Below, one piece after another: positions 25,652 through 33,293 of a stretch of DNA of 40,847 bases. The translations under genes and the position numbers were made by a program. The stretch spans positions 1 to 40,847 of the forward strand of contig DCGM01000104.1 in NCBI GenBank assembly GCA_002315255.1. The letters run 5' to 3'. The number at the start of each line of letters is the position of its first letter. Position 1 is the first letter of the stretch. A model generated the notes under the pieces. It had not been told where the DNA came from, did not search any database, and worked only from the letters and a program-made list of their open reading frames with translations. The DNA comes from Lachnospiraceae bacterium UBA1778 (GTDB lineage Bacteria; Bacillota; Clostridia; Lachnospirales; Lachnospiraceae).

Positions 25652-26497
25652 ATGGAAAGAAAAGAATTCCTGGTATGCATTGATTCTGACGGCTGTCTTC
25701 TCGACAACATGGAACTGAAGCATAAAGAATGCTTCTGTCCCGCTTTTGTCAATGTGTGGAACCTTCAGCCGGTCTCCCGCTATGCGCGAAAAGTCTGGGA
25801 AACGGTCAACCTGTATTCGAGAACGCGTGGCACAAACCGGTTCCATGCTGTTGTGGACGCGCTGAATCTCGTGTATAACCTCCCGGAGGTGAAGGCATAT
25901 GGCTTGGAGAAACCGGATCTTTCCGACCTGATCCGTTGGAAAGCGGAGACGCCGGAGCTTTCCGCGCGTGCGTTACGGGAATATGCGGAAACGCATCCGG
26001 AGCTTTCCGGTGTTTTGAAGCAGGCGGCCGACTGGTCCGCGGAGGTCGATGCGAATATCAAGCGGATCGTCCGCGGCATCAAACCGTTTGTAAATGTCGA
26101 AGAAGCATTGAAGAAACTGAACGAGTTTGCGGATGTGGTCGTCGTTTCGGCAACTCCGACCGAGGCGTTGGAGCGGGAACTGGAAGCATGCGGCGTCGCA
26201 AAGTATTTTAAGCGCATCTTCGGTCAGGATGCCGGAACGAAATCGGTCTGCATTGCGAAGATGCTGGAAGAAGGCTACGACCTCGACAAGTCGCTGAAAG
26301 TCGGCGATGCACTCGGCGATTTCCAGGCCGCGAAGGAGAACGGCGTTCTCTTTTACCCGATCATCCCCGGATCGGAGATTGATTCCTGGGCACTTCTGCG
26401 CGACGAGTTTGCGGAGAAATTCAAGAACGGCGCGTACAAAGGCGCAGAGATGGAGAGACGCGTAGACGCTTTTACAAAGGTGCTTCCGGAAATCTGA
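25652..26497 (+). CDS. HAD family hydrolase
   Basis: A 281-residue protein with the HAD motif I CIDSDGCLL (Asp11 and Asp13), motif II VVVSATPTEA, motif III Lys in GTKSV and motif IV KVGDALGDFQAAKENG. The large helical cap between motifs I and II is of the C1 type. It dephosphorylates a small phosphoester, probably a sugar phosphate formed in this pathway; that part is inferred from its place as last gene, nine bases after GH3 with AAGGAGGAG upstream. The operon ends at the palindromic terminator at 26612. Confidence 0.87.
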   Translation: MERKEFLVCIDSDGCLLDNMELKHKECFCPAFVNVWNLQPVSRYARKVWETVNLYSRTRGTNRFHAVVDALNLVYNLPEVKAYGLEKPDLSDLIRWKAETPELSARALREYAETHPELSGVLKQAADWSAEVDANIKRIVRGIKPFVNVEEALKKLNEFADVVVVSATPTEALERELEACGVAKYFKRIFGQDAGTKSVCIAKMLEEGYDLDKSLKVGDALGDFQAAKENGVLFYPIIPGSEIDSWALLRDEFAEKFKNGAYKGAEMERRVDAFTKVLPEI

Positions 26498-26611
26498 GGA
26501 TGAGAACCAGCGCACCCTGCGGAAGAGTAAGCTGTGGTCATATTACACAGCACATTTGTCGCATGTCATAGTGAGGCCTGACTGTATAGCAGGCTATGCC
26601 TGATTTAATTT

Positions 26612-26641
26612 AGAAAGCCCGGCAGGCCTGCCGGGCTTTCT
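26612..26641. terminator. Perfect 30-bp palindromic terminator, copy 1
   Basis: AGAAAGCCCGGCAGG is followed immediately by its exact complement. With TTTAATTT-type A/T tracts on both sides it can work in both directions. It ends the ABC operon and starts 62 bases before the next gene. Confidence 0.8.
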
Positions 26642-26673
26642 GATAGGACGGAAAAAGCCGAAAGGAGATTCAA

Positions 26674-27444
26674 ATGACAAACGGAGAGAATGCTCAAGGA
26701 GAGATCCGTGTGACAACCGATGAGGCGGATCAAAGCGAGATGAGTGTGATAAACGCTGAAAATGATCAAAACGGGAGCTATGTGAAAAAAACGGAGATCG
26801 CCGAGAATGAAAAACGGGAGCGTGAAGCATACTTATACAAGTGGCTGATGAGAATGTTCTGGCTGAGCGTCCTGAACGCCTTAGTTTCGGTTTTTTCGGA
26901 TGTTGCAGGGGAGAGCGGTTCTTCGGTGCTTTCCAACATCTCAACACTCTGCAATTGTTTGTGTTTCATAGCCGCCTTGCTGCTTCTCTTTATGATCTCC
27001 AAGAAAGAAAAAATTTTTTATTCGGCAGCAGTAGGCGGAACCATCGCCGGAATCATGTGCATTATCAGCTGGGTACTCGAACGCCTGGGGAAAGCCGATG
27101 CGGGCGCGTTATTTTTTCTGTTTTATATGATAGCAGTTTTGGTGGCTACCCGTCTTGAGGCTAATGCATATAGAAAGTGCTTGACAGGGGAGAACGGCCG
27201 ATTATCCCGCCTGTGGATAATGGTATGGTGGTGGAACCTTGGAGGTCTTATTTGCTGGTTTGTAATTTTGGCACTAATACCGCAAACTGAAACGGCCTAT
27301 CCGATTTGCAATTTCGTATTTGAAATAGTGTTTTCGGCAAAGAATGTATTTCAAACGGTTTTGCATTATAGAACAGCCAAGGCCTTTAAACAGGATGCTC
27401 AAAAAGAAGAGTCATCGATGCGATGGGAAGAAGTCTGGAAATGA
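26674..27444 (+). CDS. Membrane protein, paralogue 1 of a duplicated pair
   Basis: A 256-residue protein of no family I recognise. Residues 1 to about 50 are acidic and soluble, with KREREAYLYKW as a charged juxtamembrane stretch. Then come about six hydrophobic helices with short loops (SKKEKIFYSAAVGG; AKDADAGALFF-like turns; RLSRLWIMVWWWNLGG) and a charged end. GGAGATTCAA precedes the ATG. Because it starts 33 bases after the terminator palindrome, there is little space for a promoter of its own. The next gene is a diverged, broken copy. Confidence 0.75.
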   Translation: MTNGENAQGEIRVTTDEADQSEMSVINAENDQNGSYVKKTEIAENEKREREAYLYKWLMRMFWLSVLNALVSVFSDVAGESGSSVLSNISTLCNCLCFIAALLLLFMISKKEKIFYSAAVGGTIAGIMCIISWVLERLGKADAGALFFLFYMIAVLVATRLEANAYRKCLTGENGRLSRLWIMVWWWNLGGLICWFVILALIPQTETAYPICNFVFEIVFSAKNVFQTVLHYRTAKAFKQDAQKEESSMRWEEVWK

Positions 27445-27456
27445 CTGATTTAATTT

Positions 27457-27487
27457 AGAAAGCCCGGCAGGCCCTGCCGGGCTTTCT
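27457..27487. terminator. Palindromic terminator, copy 2
   Basis: Same inverted repeat as at 26612 with one additional C at the centre (31 bp). It follows the stop of paralogue 1 by twelve bases. Confidence 0.8.
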
Positions 27488-27631
27488 GATAGGATGGAAA
27501 AAGCCGAAAGAACGGAAAGAATAGAAAGAATAGAAAGAACCATTTTGCTCTTCCTATAATGCAAAAACAATGATAATATGTAATTAAACGCTGATAGAGA
27601 TGAAGATTTCTTAAGTCAAAAGGAGATTCAA

Positions 27632-28314
27632 ATGACAAACGGAGAGAATAATCAAAGTGAGACATTTATGGCAGCCCCGAGAAGTACCGAAAACGAAAAA
27701 CGGGAACGCGCAGCGTACTTATCTTAATGGATTCTAGTATTGTTTTGGTTGGACATCCCGGTCGAGTTGGTCGGTGTGCTCTTGACCATCGTATCAGAAA
27801 GCGGTCTTACGTGGCTTTACAATATCTTGCGTATAATCCAATTATCACTTTTCGTGCCTTATTTTCTGGTTTATTTCAACCTCTCAAAGAAAAAGCGTTT
27901 GTTCCGACAGCGGTAAGCTTTCTAATCGGCGCTATCTTCAGCACTGCCGTTTATATACTCGACATGTTTGGGGGATTAGGCTTGGTAATCGCATTATTCG
28001 CGATTGTTGTTTTTATAATAGCCCAGACGGAAGCCTTTCTCGAAATCAAAGCCTTCAGAAAAACATTGATCGGAGTGAATGACCGATTATCCAGAGGGTG
28101 GAAATACTATTGGTGGGTTTATCTTGGACTTCTTTGGGCGCGGGTTGGAAGTGGCGTAATAGGAGTTTTTTCTGAAACATTCTATCAGATTAGCAAGGTC
28201 GGGTGGGGCTTTATCGGATTTGTTGAATCGATAGTCTTGACGATTATGGTCTATAGAACAGCCATGGCATTCAAACGGGTTGCGCAGGGAGACGAGGAAT
28301 CGCTCCTCCGGTAA
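27632..28314 (+). pseudogene. Broken paralogue 2 of the duplicated membrane protein
   Basis: From the ATG at 27632, behind the same GGAGATTCAA leader, the frame gives MTNGENNQSETF and KRERAAYLS, then a TAA at 27725. Continuing in the same frame, the helices WILVLFWLDIPVELVGV and FNLSKKKRLF align with paralogue 1. A shift near 27880-27900, by an A-rich run, moves the match into the frame ending at 28314 (FVPTAVSFLIGA, then RLSRGWKYYWWVY and MVYRTAMAFKR). One stop and one frameshift therefore break it. A translated C-terminal piece starting at 27727 is possible but has no ribosome site. A possible -10 TATAAT lies at 27555. Confidence 0.75.
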
Positions 28315-28367
28315 CCTTCGGAAAGGAAGCGGGCAGTAGGGAACGGACTCGGGGTTAAGGAGGTGTT

Positions 28368-29186
28368 ATGTTCGAATTTTTACAGAACTTGTTATCAGAC
28401 CGAAAAGGCGGTGAAATCTTTAAACTGTTCAGCGGATGGCACTTTCTTTACATTGCATTGGCGGCAGCTGCTGTAATAGCGCTTCTTTTGGTCATAAAGA
28501 AGAAGGGCGAAGCCGCGGGCGAAAAAAGCACGCGGGTGCTCATTGATATCGCATTCGGAATGTATATTTTGGACATCTTCCTGATGCCGATCGCGTACGG
28601 GGAAATCGATATCGAGAAGCTCCCGTTCCATGCCTGCACGGCCATGTGCGTGATGTGCTTTTTCAGCTATCGCATCAAATGGTTAGAGAAGTTCCGGATG
28701 TCCTTTGTAAAGCTCGGTTTCATATCAAATCTCGTGTATCTCATCTATCCCGCGGGGGTGATGTGGCACGCGGTTCATCCGGTCTCCTACCGCGTCATTC
28801 AGACGCTTCTTTTCCATAGCGTGATGGCAGTTTACGGCTTCGTAATGCTGGCAATGACCTCGAACGAAGAGGAGAAAAAGCACTACCTTCGCGACCTTCT
28901 CGTCCTGGTCGGAATGACCGTTTGGGCGCTTCTCGGAAACTATACTTATAACGGAACCGCCGGAGAATATTCGCATTTCTTTAACTGGTTCTTCGTCGTC
29001 CGCGACCCGTTCAATATGCTCCCCGAGAGCATTGCGCCATTCATTATGCCATTCCTCAATATCGCGGTGTTCTATGCGGTCGAGATGGTGATCAATCTTT
29101 TGCTCTTTCTTCGGCAGAAGGCGAAAGGGAAAACGGCTGAAGAAACGGCAGATAGAAAGGTGCGGCGCGATGAAACCGCTGTATGA
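28368..29186 (+). CDS. YwaF-like (TIGR02206) membrane protein
   Basis: A 272-residue protein with about seven hydrophobic helices and the YwaF-type pattern: LPFHACTAMCVMCF after the second or third helix, LLFHSVMAVYGFVML in the middle, and a late loop YTYNGTAGEYSHFFNWFF. The family is conserved in Firmicutes without a known function. AAGGAGGTG precedes the ATG. A charged C-terminal tail overlaps the next gene by 17 bases. Confidence 0.82.
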   Translation: MFEFLQNLLSDRKGGEIFKLFSGWHFLYIALAAAAVIALLLVIKKKGEAAGEKSTRVLIDIAFGMYILDIFLMPIAYGEIDIEKLPFHACTAMCVMCFFSYRIKWLEKFRMSFVKLGFISNLVYLIYPAGVMWHAVHPVSYRVIQTLLFHSVMAVYGFVMLAMTSNEEEKKHYLRDLLVLVGMTVWALLGNYTYNGTAGEYSHFFNWFFVVRDPFNMLPESIAPFIMPFLNIAVFYAVEMVINLLLFLRQKAKGKTAEETADRKVRRDETAV

Positions 29187-29475
29187 AGCGATCTATGCTA
29201 TCGTTAAAGAGATTCCTGAGGGGCAGGTGGCGACCTACGGGCAGGTCGCGAAAAGAGCTGGGAACAGAGGCCTCGCGCGTGTCGTCGGCAATGCGCTTCA
29301 CATAAACCCGTACCCGGGAACCGTGCCCTGTCACCGGGTAGTCAATGCGAAAGGCGAGCTTTCCGGCGCATTCGCATTCGGAAGCTACGACGAACAAAAA
29401 AGACGCCTCGAAGCGGAAAGCGTCATAGTTATCAATAACAGAGTAGATCTTCAGGAATACGGAGTCAGCTGGTGA
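29170..29475 (+). CDS. MGMT-like DNA-binding domain protein
   Basis: A 101-residue protein that is only the DNA-binding and active-site domain of O6-alkylguanine-DNA alkyltransferases: VATYGQVAKRAG, the arginine-finger region GLARVVGNALHINP, and the acceptor cysteine in PCHRVV. Alkyltransferase-like (Atl) proteins of this size usually replace this Cys with Trp or Ala; here it is kept, so alkyl transfer remains possible. The N-terminal domain of Ogt is absent. The start lies inside the previous gene (17-base overlap) behind AAGGTG. Confidence 0.87.
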   Translation: MKPLYEAIYAIVKEIPEGQVATYGQVAKRAGNRGLARVVGNALHINPYPGTVPCHRVVNAKGELSGAFAFGSYDEQKRRLEAESVIVINNRVDLQEYGVSW

Positions 29476-29513
29476 AGCCGAAGCGCCAACTCGATCTCAT
29501 GTTTCGACAAAGT

Positions 29514-29735
29514 TTAGCCTTCTCCGAGTCCCCCGTCTTCCTCAACAAAATATTCTAATGTCTTGGAAATCGCCGCATTGCACTCGGCGATTTCTTTTTT
29601 TCCGTCAATGTAATCGCGGTAGATCTCCCAGATGTCGAGATCATTGTCATCAAAGGATTCATCCTCCGGCTGCCAGGAACGGATCAGTTCGATCCGCTGC
29701 TGTTTTGTTGTATTTGCTATGCTGTAATCGTCCAT
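29514..29735 (-). CDS. Small acidic hypothetical protein
   Basis: A 73-residue protein (MDDYSIANTTKQQRIELIRS onward), acidic, with no membrane segment. I do not recognise the family beyond a resemblance to short conserved Firmicute proteins carrying a Tyr-Ile-Asp/Glu-Gly-Lys-Lys-Glu-Ile-Ala-Glu stretch. AAGGAG six bases before the ATG on the minus strand supports translation. It is the only minus-strand gene in the final 12 kb and lies convergent to the MGMT-like gene. Confidence 0.65.
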   Translation of the reverse strand: MDDYSIANTTKQQRIELIRSWQPEDESFDDNDLDIWEIYRDYIDGKKEIAECNAAISKTLEYFVEEDGGLGEG

Positions 29736-29998
29736 CTTTCTCCTTCGCCGGGATCCGGCTTAAACTGCAAAAAATCAAACAAAAACGAGATATCTCGCCT
29801 CATCCGAAATATAGCATAAAAAAAGAGTTTTAGAAAGCAAAAGGTTATAATGTGAAAGTGTAGAACCCGGGAAGAAAACGGCTCGCTATGCAGCCTGCAG
29901 CAGAAACCATGGACATTATTATCATTGAGGATAAAAAGTATCTATGATATAATAAAAACGCTCTGGTAGTTTCAAGAACCGTTACTATGGAGGCTCGA
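29736..29998. other. Spacer with promoter for the DUF3592 gene
   Basis: The left part is the upstream region of the small minus-strand gene and holds a CGAGATATCTCG palindrome near 29786. The right part holds the promoter at 29925-29953. I see no further gene. Confidence 0.5.
29925..29953 (+). promoter_or_regulatory. Strong promoter before the DUF3592 gene
   Basis: TTGAGG at 29925-29930 and a perfect TATAAT at 29948-29953 are 17 bp apart, 46 bases before ATG 29999. Confidence 0.72.
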
Positions 29999-30400
29999 AT
30001 GACAGCTCATGTAAAACTATTGATAGTGGGAATCATTCTTACAGCGATAGGGATTATCCTGTTCCTATGGCGGATGGTTCAGAGAAAGAACAACACCGGA
30101 AAGACTGCGGCGGCACTGGTCGATTATTCGGAAGAGATCTCAATGCAGCCGGATTGCTCCATGGTCCTCATGTATTACCCGGTGATGCGATATCGTGTCT
30201 CAGGCGAAGTATACGAAGCAAAAAGCAGCGTCGGAATGAGCCGGAAAAAGTATATGCTTGGCGATAATATCGGAATCTATTATAACCCGAAGAACCCGAC
30301 AGAGTTTATCATCGCAGGGGATCGCGCCGTAATGATTTCCGCATTTATTTACGCTGCAACCGGGATTATTTGCTGCGCATCGGCGCTGTTTTTGAAGTGA
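29999..30400 (+). CDS. DUF3592 membrane protein
   Basis: A 133-residue protein with a helix near residues 6-24, a soluble middle domain with YYPVMRYRVSGEVYEAKSSV and GIYYNPKNPTEFII (typical of DUF3592), and a second helix at the end. The function is unknown. GGAGG inside ATGGAGGCTCGA serves the ATG at 29999, so the in-frame ATG at 29987 is unlikely. It leads the run that continues with the GyrI-like gene 18 bases on. Confidence 0.82.
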   Translation: MTAHVKLLIVGIILTAIGIILFLWRMVQRKNNTGKTAAALVDYSEEISMQPDCSMVLMYYPVMRYRVSGEVYEAKSSVGMSRKKYMLGDNIGIYYNPKNPTEFIIAGDRAVMISAFIYAATGIICCASALFLK

Positions 30401-30418
30401 TTGCGAGAGGAAAATACA

Positions 30419-31054
30419 ATGCCATTTGACTTTAAGAAAGAGTATAAAGAGTTTTATCTTCCGAAGGACCGGCCGGAAATTGTGACGGTGCCGAAGGCGA
30501 ATTATATCGCAGTCCGAGGGAAGGGAAATCCGAACGATGAGGGCGGCGCCTATCAGGAGGCGATCGGCATTTTATACGCAGTCGCTTATACCTTAAAGAT
30601 GAGCTATAAGACCGATTATCGGATTGAAGGCTTCTATGATTATGTCGTCCCGCCGCTCGAGGGCTTCTGGTGGCAGGACGGGATCGAAGGAATCGACTAT
30701 TTCGACAAGGCAACGTTTAACTGGATTTCTGTGATCCGTCTCCCAGATTTTATCACGGAAAAGGATTTCGCATGGGCAGTCGAACTCGCCACAAAGAAAA
30801 AGAAGATGGACTGCTCAACGGCGGAATTCCTTACGATAGAGGAGGGGACATGCGTCCAGATTATGCATATCGGTCCGTTTGATGATGAGCCGGAAACCGT
30901 CGCGCTAATGGACCGGTTCCTGGAAGAAAACGGGTATGAAAATGATTTTTCCGATATGAGACTCCATCATGAAATTTATCTTTCCGATGCGCGAAAGGTG
31001 GATCCGATAAAATGGAAGACGGTAATCCGTCATCCGGTGAAGAAGAAAGGATGA
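30419..31054 (+). CDS. GyrI-like small-molecule-binding protein
   Basis: About 211 residues of the stand-alone GyrI-like (SRPBCC/SbmC-type) domain: IVTVPKANYIAVRGKGNPND, YDYVVPPLEGFWWQDG, and EGTCVQIMHIGPFDDEPETV with a late YLSDARKVDPIKWKTVIRHP. Such proteins bind or hydrolyse cationic or drug-like molecules; the same fold forms the sensor of the BmrR-type regulator at 36926. A TTG at 30401 is in frame, but GAGAGGAAAA supports ATG 30419. Confidence 0.88.
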   Translation: MPFDFKKEYKEFYLPKDRPEIVTVPKANYIAVRGKGNPNDEGGAYQEAIGILYAVAYTLKMSYKTDYRIEGFYDYVVPPLEGFWWQDGIEGIDYFDKATFNWISVIRLPDFITEKDFAWAVELATKKKKMDCSTAEFLTIEEGTCVQIMHIGPFDDEPETVALMDRFLEENGYENDFSDMRLHHEIYLSDARKVDPIKWKTVIRHPVKKKG

Positions 31055-31060
31055 GCAAAA

Positions 31061-31633
31061 ATGAATGCAGAAATCGATGTCAGCCAAGTAACACTGAAAA
31101 CCGAACGCCTGATTCTCCGCCCCTGGCGGCAGGAAGATCTAGATGACCTTTTTGAGTACGCTTCTGTTCCGGAAATCGGAGAGATGGCAGGCTGGCCGCC
31201 GCATACGACGAAGGGCGGAAGCCAGTGGGTTCTCAATATGTTTATCAATGAGAAGAAGACCTTCGCGCTTGAGTATAACGGAAAAGCGATCGGTTCGCTC
31301 GGAATCGAGTTTTATAATGAAGAGCGCTTCCCGGAACTGAAGGAAAAGAAATGCCGGGAGATCGGCTATGCATTGTCGAAGGACTACTGGGGAAGAGGAC
31401 TTATGCCGGAAGCAGTCGGAGAAGTCATCCGGTATCTTTTTGAAGAGGTCGGGCTCGACGTGATCGTATGCGGGCATTTCCTGTCGAACGGCCAATCCGC
31501 GCGAGTGCAGGAAAAGCTTGGCTTTAAGCATCATTCGTTCGGCCAGTTTGAACTTCGCGACGGCTCGACAAAAATCGACGATGAGGCGAACACATTAACG
31601 CGGGAAGACTGGGAAAAGCGGAATCAGAACTGA
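31061..31633 (+). CDS. GNAT N-acetyltransferase (RimJ/RimL-like)
   Basis: A 190-residue acetyltransferase starting with TLKTERLILRPWRQEDLDDL, with acetyl-CoA-binding motif A around EIGYALSKDYWGRGLMPEAV and motif B in NGQSARVQEKLGFKHHSFGQ. RimJ-like GNATs acetylate protein N-termini or small amines; the substrate is unknown. GAAAGGA lies upstream and only six bases separate it from the GyrI-like gene. The codons RNQN-stop at its end are repeated 39 bases later in the same frame. Confidence 0.88.
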   Translation: MNAEIDVSQVTLKTERLILRPWRQEDLDDLFEYASVPEIGEMAGWPPHTTKGGSQWVLNMFINEKKTFALEYNGKAIGSLGIEFYNEERFPELKEKKCREIGYALSKDYWGRGLMPEAVGEVIRYLFEEVGLDVIVCGHFLSNGQSARVQEKLGFKHHSFGQFELRDGSTKIDDEANTLTREDWEKRNQN

Positions 31634-31675
31634 CCGGCGAGGAAAAGGCAGAAAAAGAGGAATCAGAACTGACCG
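31620..31675 (+). repeat. Repeated 17-mer spanning a stop codon
   Basis: GGAATCAGAACTGACCG occurs at 31620-31636, containing the GNAT stop, and again at 31659-31675. The period is 39 bases, so the second copy also reads RNQN-stop in the same frame. Confidence 0.8.
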
Positions 31676-31688
31676 AAAAGGGAAGGCT

Positions 31689-32132
31689 ATGAACCGATCT
31701 GACAATGAGTTTTTCGAAAACTATAAATGCCTCGATAAAATCTGTGGGGAGATTTTCGGCTACACGAATGGTGTCAGCGAGTATATACGCGCAATGGAAG
31801 AGGAGCACGGACAGCTCGACTTGAGAAGCGATTGGGTTCGCGATTATAAGCAGCTAAAGCATGTCCGCTGGGTGCGGAACCAGATTGCGCATGAGGCGGC
31901 AGATGAGCGGATCAGTAAGGACGACGACACGAGATTTGTGCTGGATTTTTACGACCGCATCATGAGGCAGACCGATCCGCTGGCCGTATATTATCAAATT
32001 CAGCAGAAACGGGCGGACACCATTTCAAAAGAAAACCAGCCGAGCAGATCCTCGATTATTATGCTGGTTCTTCTGATTCTGGTGATAGTCGGAGTGGCCA
32101 TATATGCATTGGCTTGCGGGTTGGGAGGCTGA
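31689..32132 (+). CDS. HEPN-like protein with C-terminal membrane anchor
   Basis: A 147-residue protein. Residues 1 to about 95 are helical. HVRWVRNQIAHEAAD contains Arg63-Asn-x3-His68, the RX4H spacing of HEPN nuclease-type domains, and a TDPLAVYY segment follows. Residues about 121-143 are one hydrophobic helix (SSIIMLVLLILVIVGVAIYA). The N-terminal part resembles small uncharacterised Firmicute domains (perhaps DUF6548). The nuclease idea rests on one motif. The ribosome site is GGGAAGG. Confidence 0.72.
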   Translation: MNRSDNEFFENYKCLDKICGEIFGYTNGVSEYIRAMEEEHGQLDLRSDWVRDYKQLKHVRWVRNQIAHEAADERISKDDDTRFVLDFYDRIMRQTDPLAVYYQIQQKRADTISKENQPSRSSIIMLVLLILVIVGVAIYALACGLGG

Positions 32133-32144
32133 CGGCTGCAAACA

Positions 32145-32192
32145 TGGATAGCCGTAAGCCTGGATAGCCGTAAGCCTGGATGACCGCAAACA
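32145..32192 (+). repeat. Three 16-bp tandem repeats
   Basis: TGGATAGCCGTAAGCC occurs at 32145-32160 and 32161-32176. TGGATGACCGCAAACA (32177-32192) is a decayed third copy with five changes, four of them transitions. They start 13 bases after a stop codon, in a spacer with no gene. Confidence 0.85.
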
Positions 32193-32232
32193 TTTTTGTT
32201 TTTGATTCGTACGGAGGCATCATTCGTTTAGC

Positions 32233-32772
32233 ATGAAAAATGTGATTCATATCTTCGGAGCATCGGGCTCCGGCACCAGCACATTAGGACGTTATATCCG
32301 GGATCAGCTCGGGTATAAGTTTATGGATTCTGATGACTACTTTTGGCTTCCGACCGATCCGCCGTTTACCGAAAAGCGGCCGCCGGAGGAACGGGTCGCT
32401 ATGATGCGGAAGGATATCGAAGAGGCGGACAATGTGGTGAACTCGGGCTCGCTCGTCGAATGGGGCGATTCCTTGATTCCGTATTTTACGCTTGCGGTGC
32501 GGCTCGTAACACCGACGGAAGTGCGGCGGAAACGGATTAAGGAACGAGAGCTTCTCCGCTATGGAGACCGGATTCTTCCGGGCGGAGATATGCACGAACA
32601 GCATGAGTCGTTCCTCGAATGGGCGCTCAAGTATGATGACGGCGATATCGAAATCCGCAGCAAGCTCTGTCACGATGAATGGCAGAAGCTTTTGAGATGC
32701 CCGGTTTTAGTCCTTTCCGGCGAAGCACCGTTAGCAGAAAATCTGGAGAAGATTAAGAAATATCTGAAATAG
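32233..32772 (+). CDS. P-loop NTPase, adenylate-kinase-like
   Basis: A 179-residue protein with Walker A FGASGSGTST at residues 8-17, an acidic D-S-D-D-Y at about residue 32 like the nucleoside/shikimate kinase DSDD region, and an arginine-rich lid-like stretch (RRKRIKERELLRYGDRILPG). It probably phosphorylates a small substrate; the family is widespread in Firmicutes and mostly uncharacterised. The ribosome site is weak (GGAGG 14 bases upstream). Confidence 0.82.
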   Translation: MKNVIHIFGASGSGTSTLGRYIRDQLGYKFMDSDDYFWLPTDPPFTEKRPPEERVAMMRKDIEEADNVVNSGSLVEWGDSLIPYFTLAVRLVTPTEVRRKRIKERELLRYGDRILPGGDMHEQHESFLEWALKYDDGDIEIRSKLCHDEWQKLLRCPVLVLSGEAPLAENLEKIKKYLK

Positions 32773-32819
32773 AAAGAATCGCTGCAGAATGAAGAAAGAC
32801 CTGGAAAAGAGTGTGTGAA

Positions 32820-33293
32820 ATGATGAGAAATGAGGTCGAAATAATCCGCACCGAACGGTTTCAAATCCGCCTGACCTCGGACGAAGAGATGAAGGGCTTT
32901 GTCGAGCGGGAAAGCGATCCCGAAATGAAGCAAGCGTATCAGGAGATGCTGGGAGGCGCGGTTTCGCACCCGGATAAGCGGAAGTGGTATGCCATCTGGA
33001 TAATGGAACTTTCGGACGGGACATATCTCGGCGACCTTTGTTTTAAGGGGATTACCGAGGACGGAATGGTGGAGATCGGCTATGGAATATCGCCGGAATT
33101 CGAGGGGAAAGGCTATATGACCGAAGCTGTCCGCGCGATGACCGGGTGGGCCGGCCGGCAGGACGGTGTTCGAATCATCGAAGCGGAAACCGATCCTGAC
33201 AATCACGCCTCGCAGCGCGTCCTCGAAAAGTGCGGCTATGTTCCGACAGGAATCATCGGCGAAGAAGGGCCACGGTTCCGCTGGAAAGGGTGA
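32820..33293 (+). CDS. GNAT N-acetyltransferase (RimJ-like)
   Basis: About 157 residues: IIRTERFQIRLTSDEEMKGF at the start, DLCFKGITEDGMVEIGYGIS, the acetyl-CoA loop FEGKGYMTEAVRAM and NHASQRVLEKCGYVPTGIIG. It resembles ribosomal-protein and small-amine acetyltransferases. GTG at 32811 and ATGs at 32820 and 32823 are possible starts; GGAAAAGAG is compatible with any. Its last codons (EEGPRFRWKG-stop) are duplicated immediately downstream. Confidence 0.87.
   Translation: MMRNEVEIIRTERFQIRLTSDEEMKGFVERESDPEMKQAYQEMLGGAVSHPDKRKWYAIWIMELSDGTYLGDLCFKGITEDGMVEIGYGISPEFEGKGYMTEAVRAMTGWAGRQDGVRIIEAETDPDNHASQRVLEKCGYVPTGIIGEEGPRFRWKG

Larger units (their letters stand above)
26600..27510. repeat. Duplicated terminator-leader unit
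   Basis: About 64 bases (26600-26663) recur at 27445-27510 with only a C insertion at the palindrome centre and one C/T change. After this the leader of the second copy has about 105 extra bases, then both resume with the same GGAGATTCAAATGACAAACG at the gene start. It marks a duplication of terminator plus gene. Confidence 0.8.

Noticed and set aside
24926..25846. 306-codon minus-strand frame
   Set aside because: It is the reverse frame of the GH3 and HAD genes, is rich in Arg/His/Phe, and has no ribosome site.
26612..26641. Perfect palindrome as insertion sequence end or recombination site
   Set aside because: It lies just after stops of two genes with T/A tracts, as terminators do, and no transposase or target duplication is near.
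31689..32132. Toxin-antitoxin pair with a neighbour
   Set aside because: No small partner gene overlaps or adjoins it; the flanks are an acetyltransferase and a kinase-like gene.
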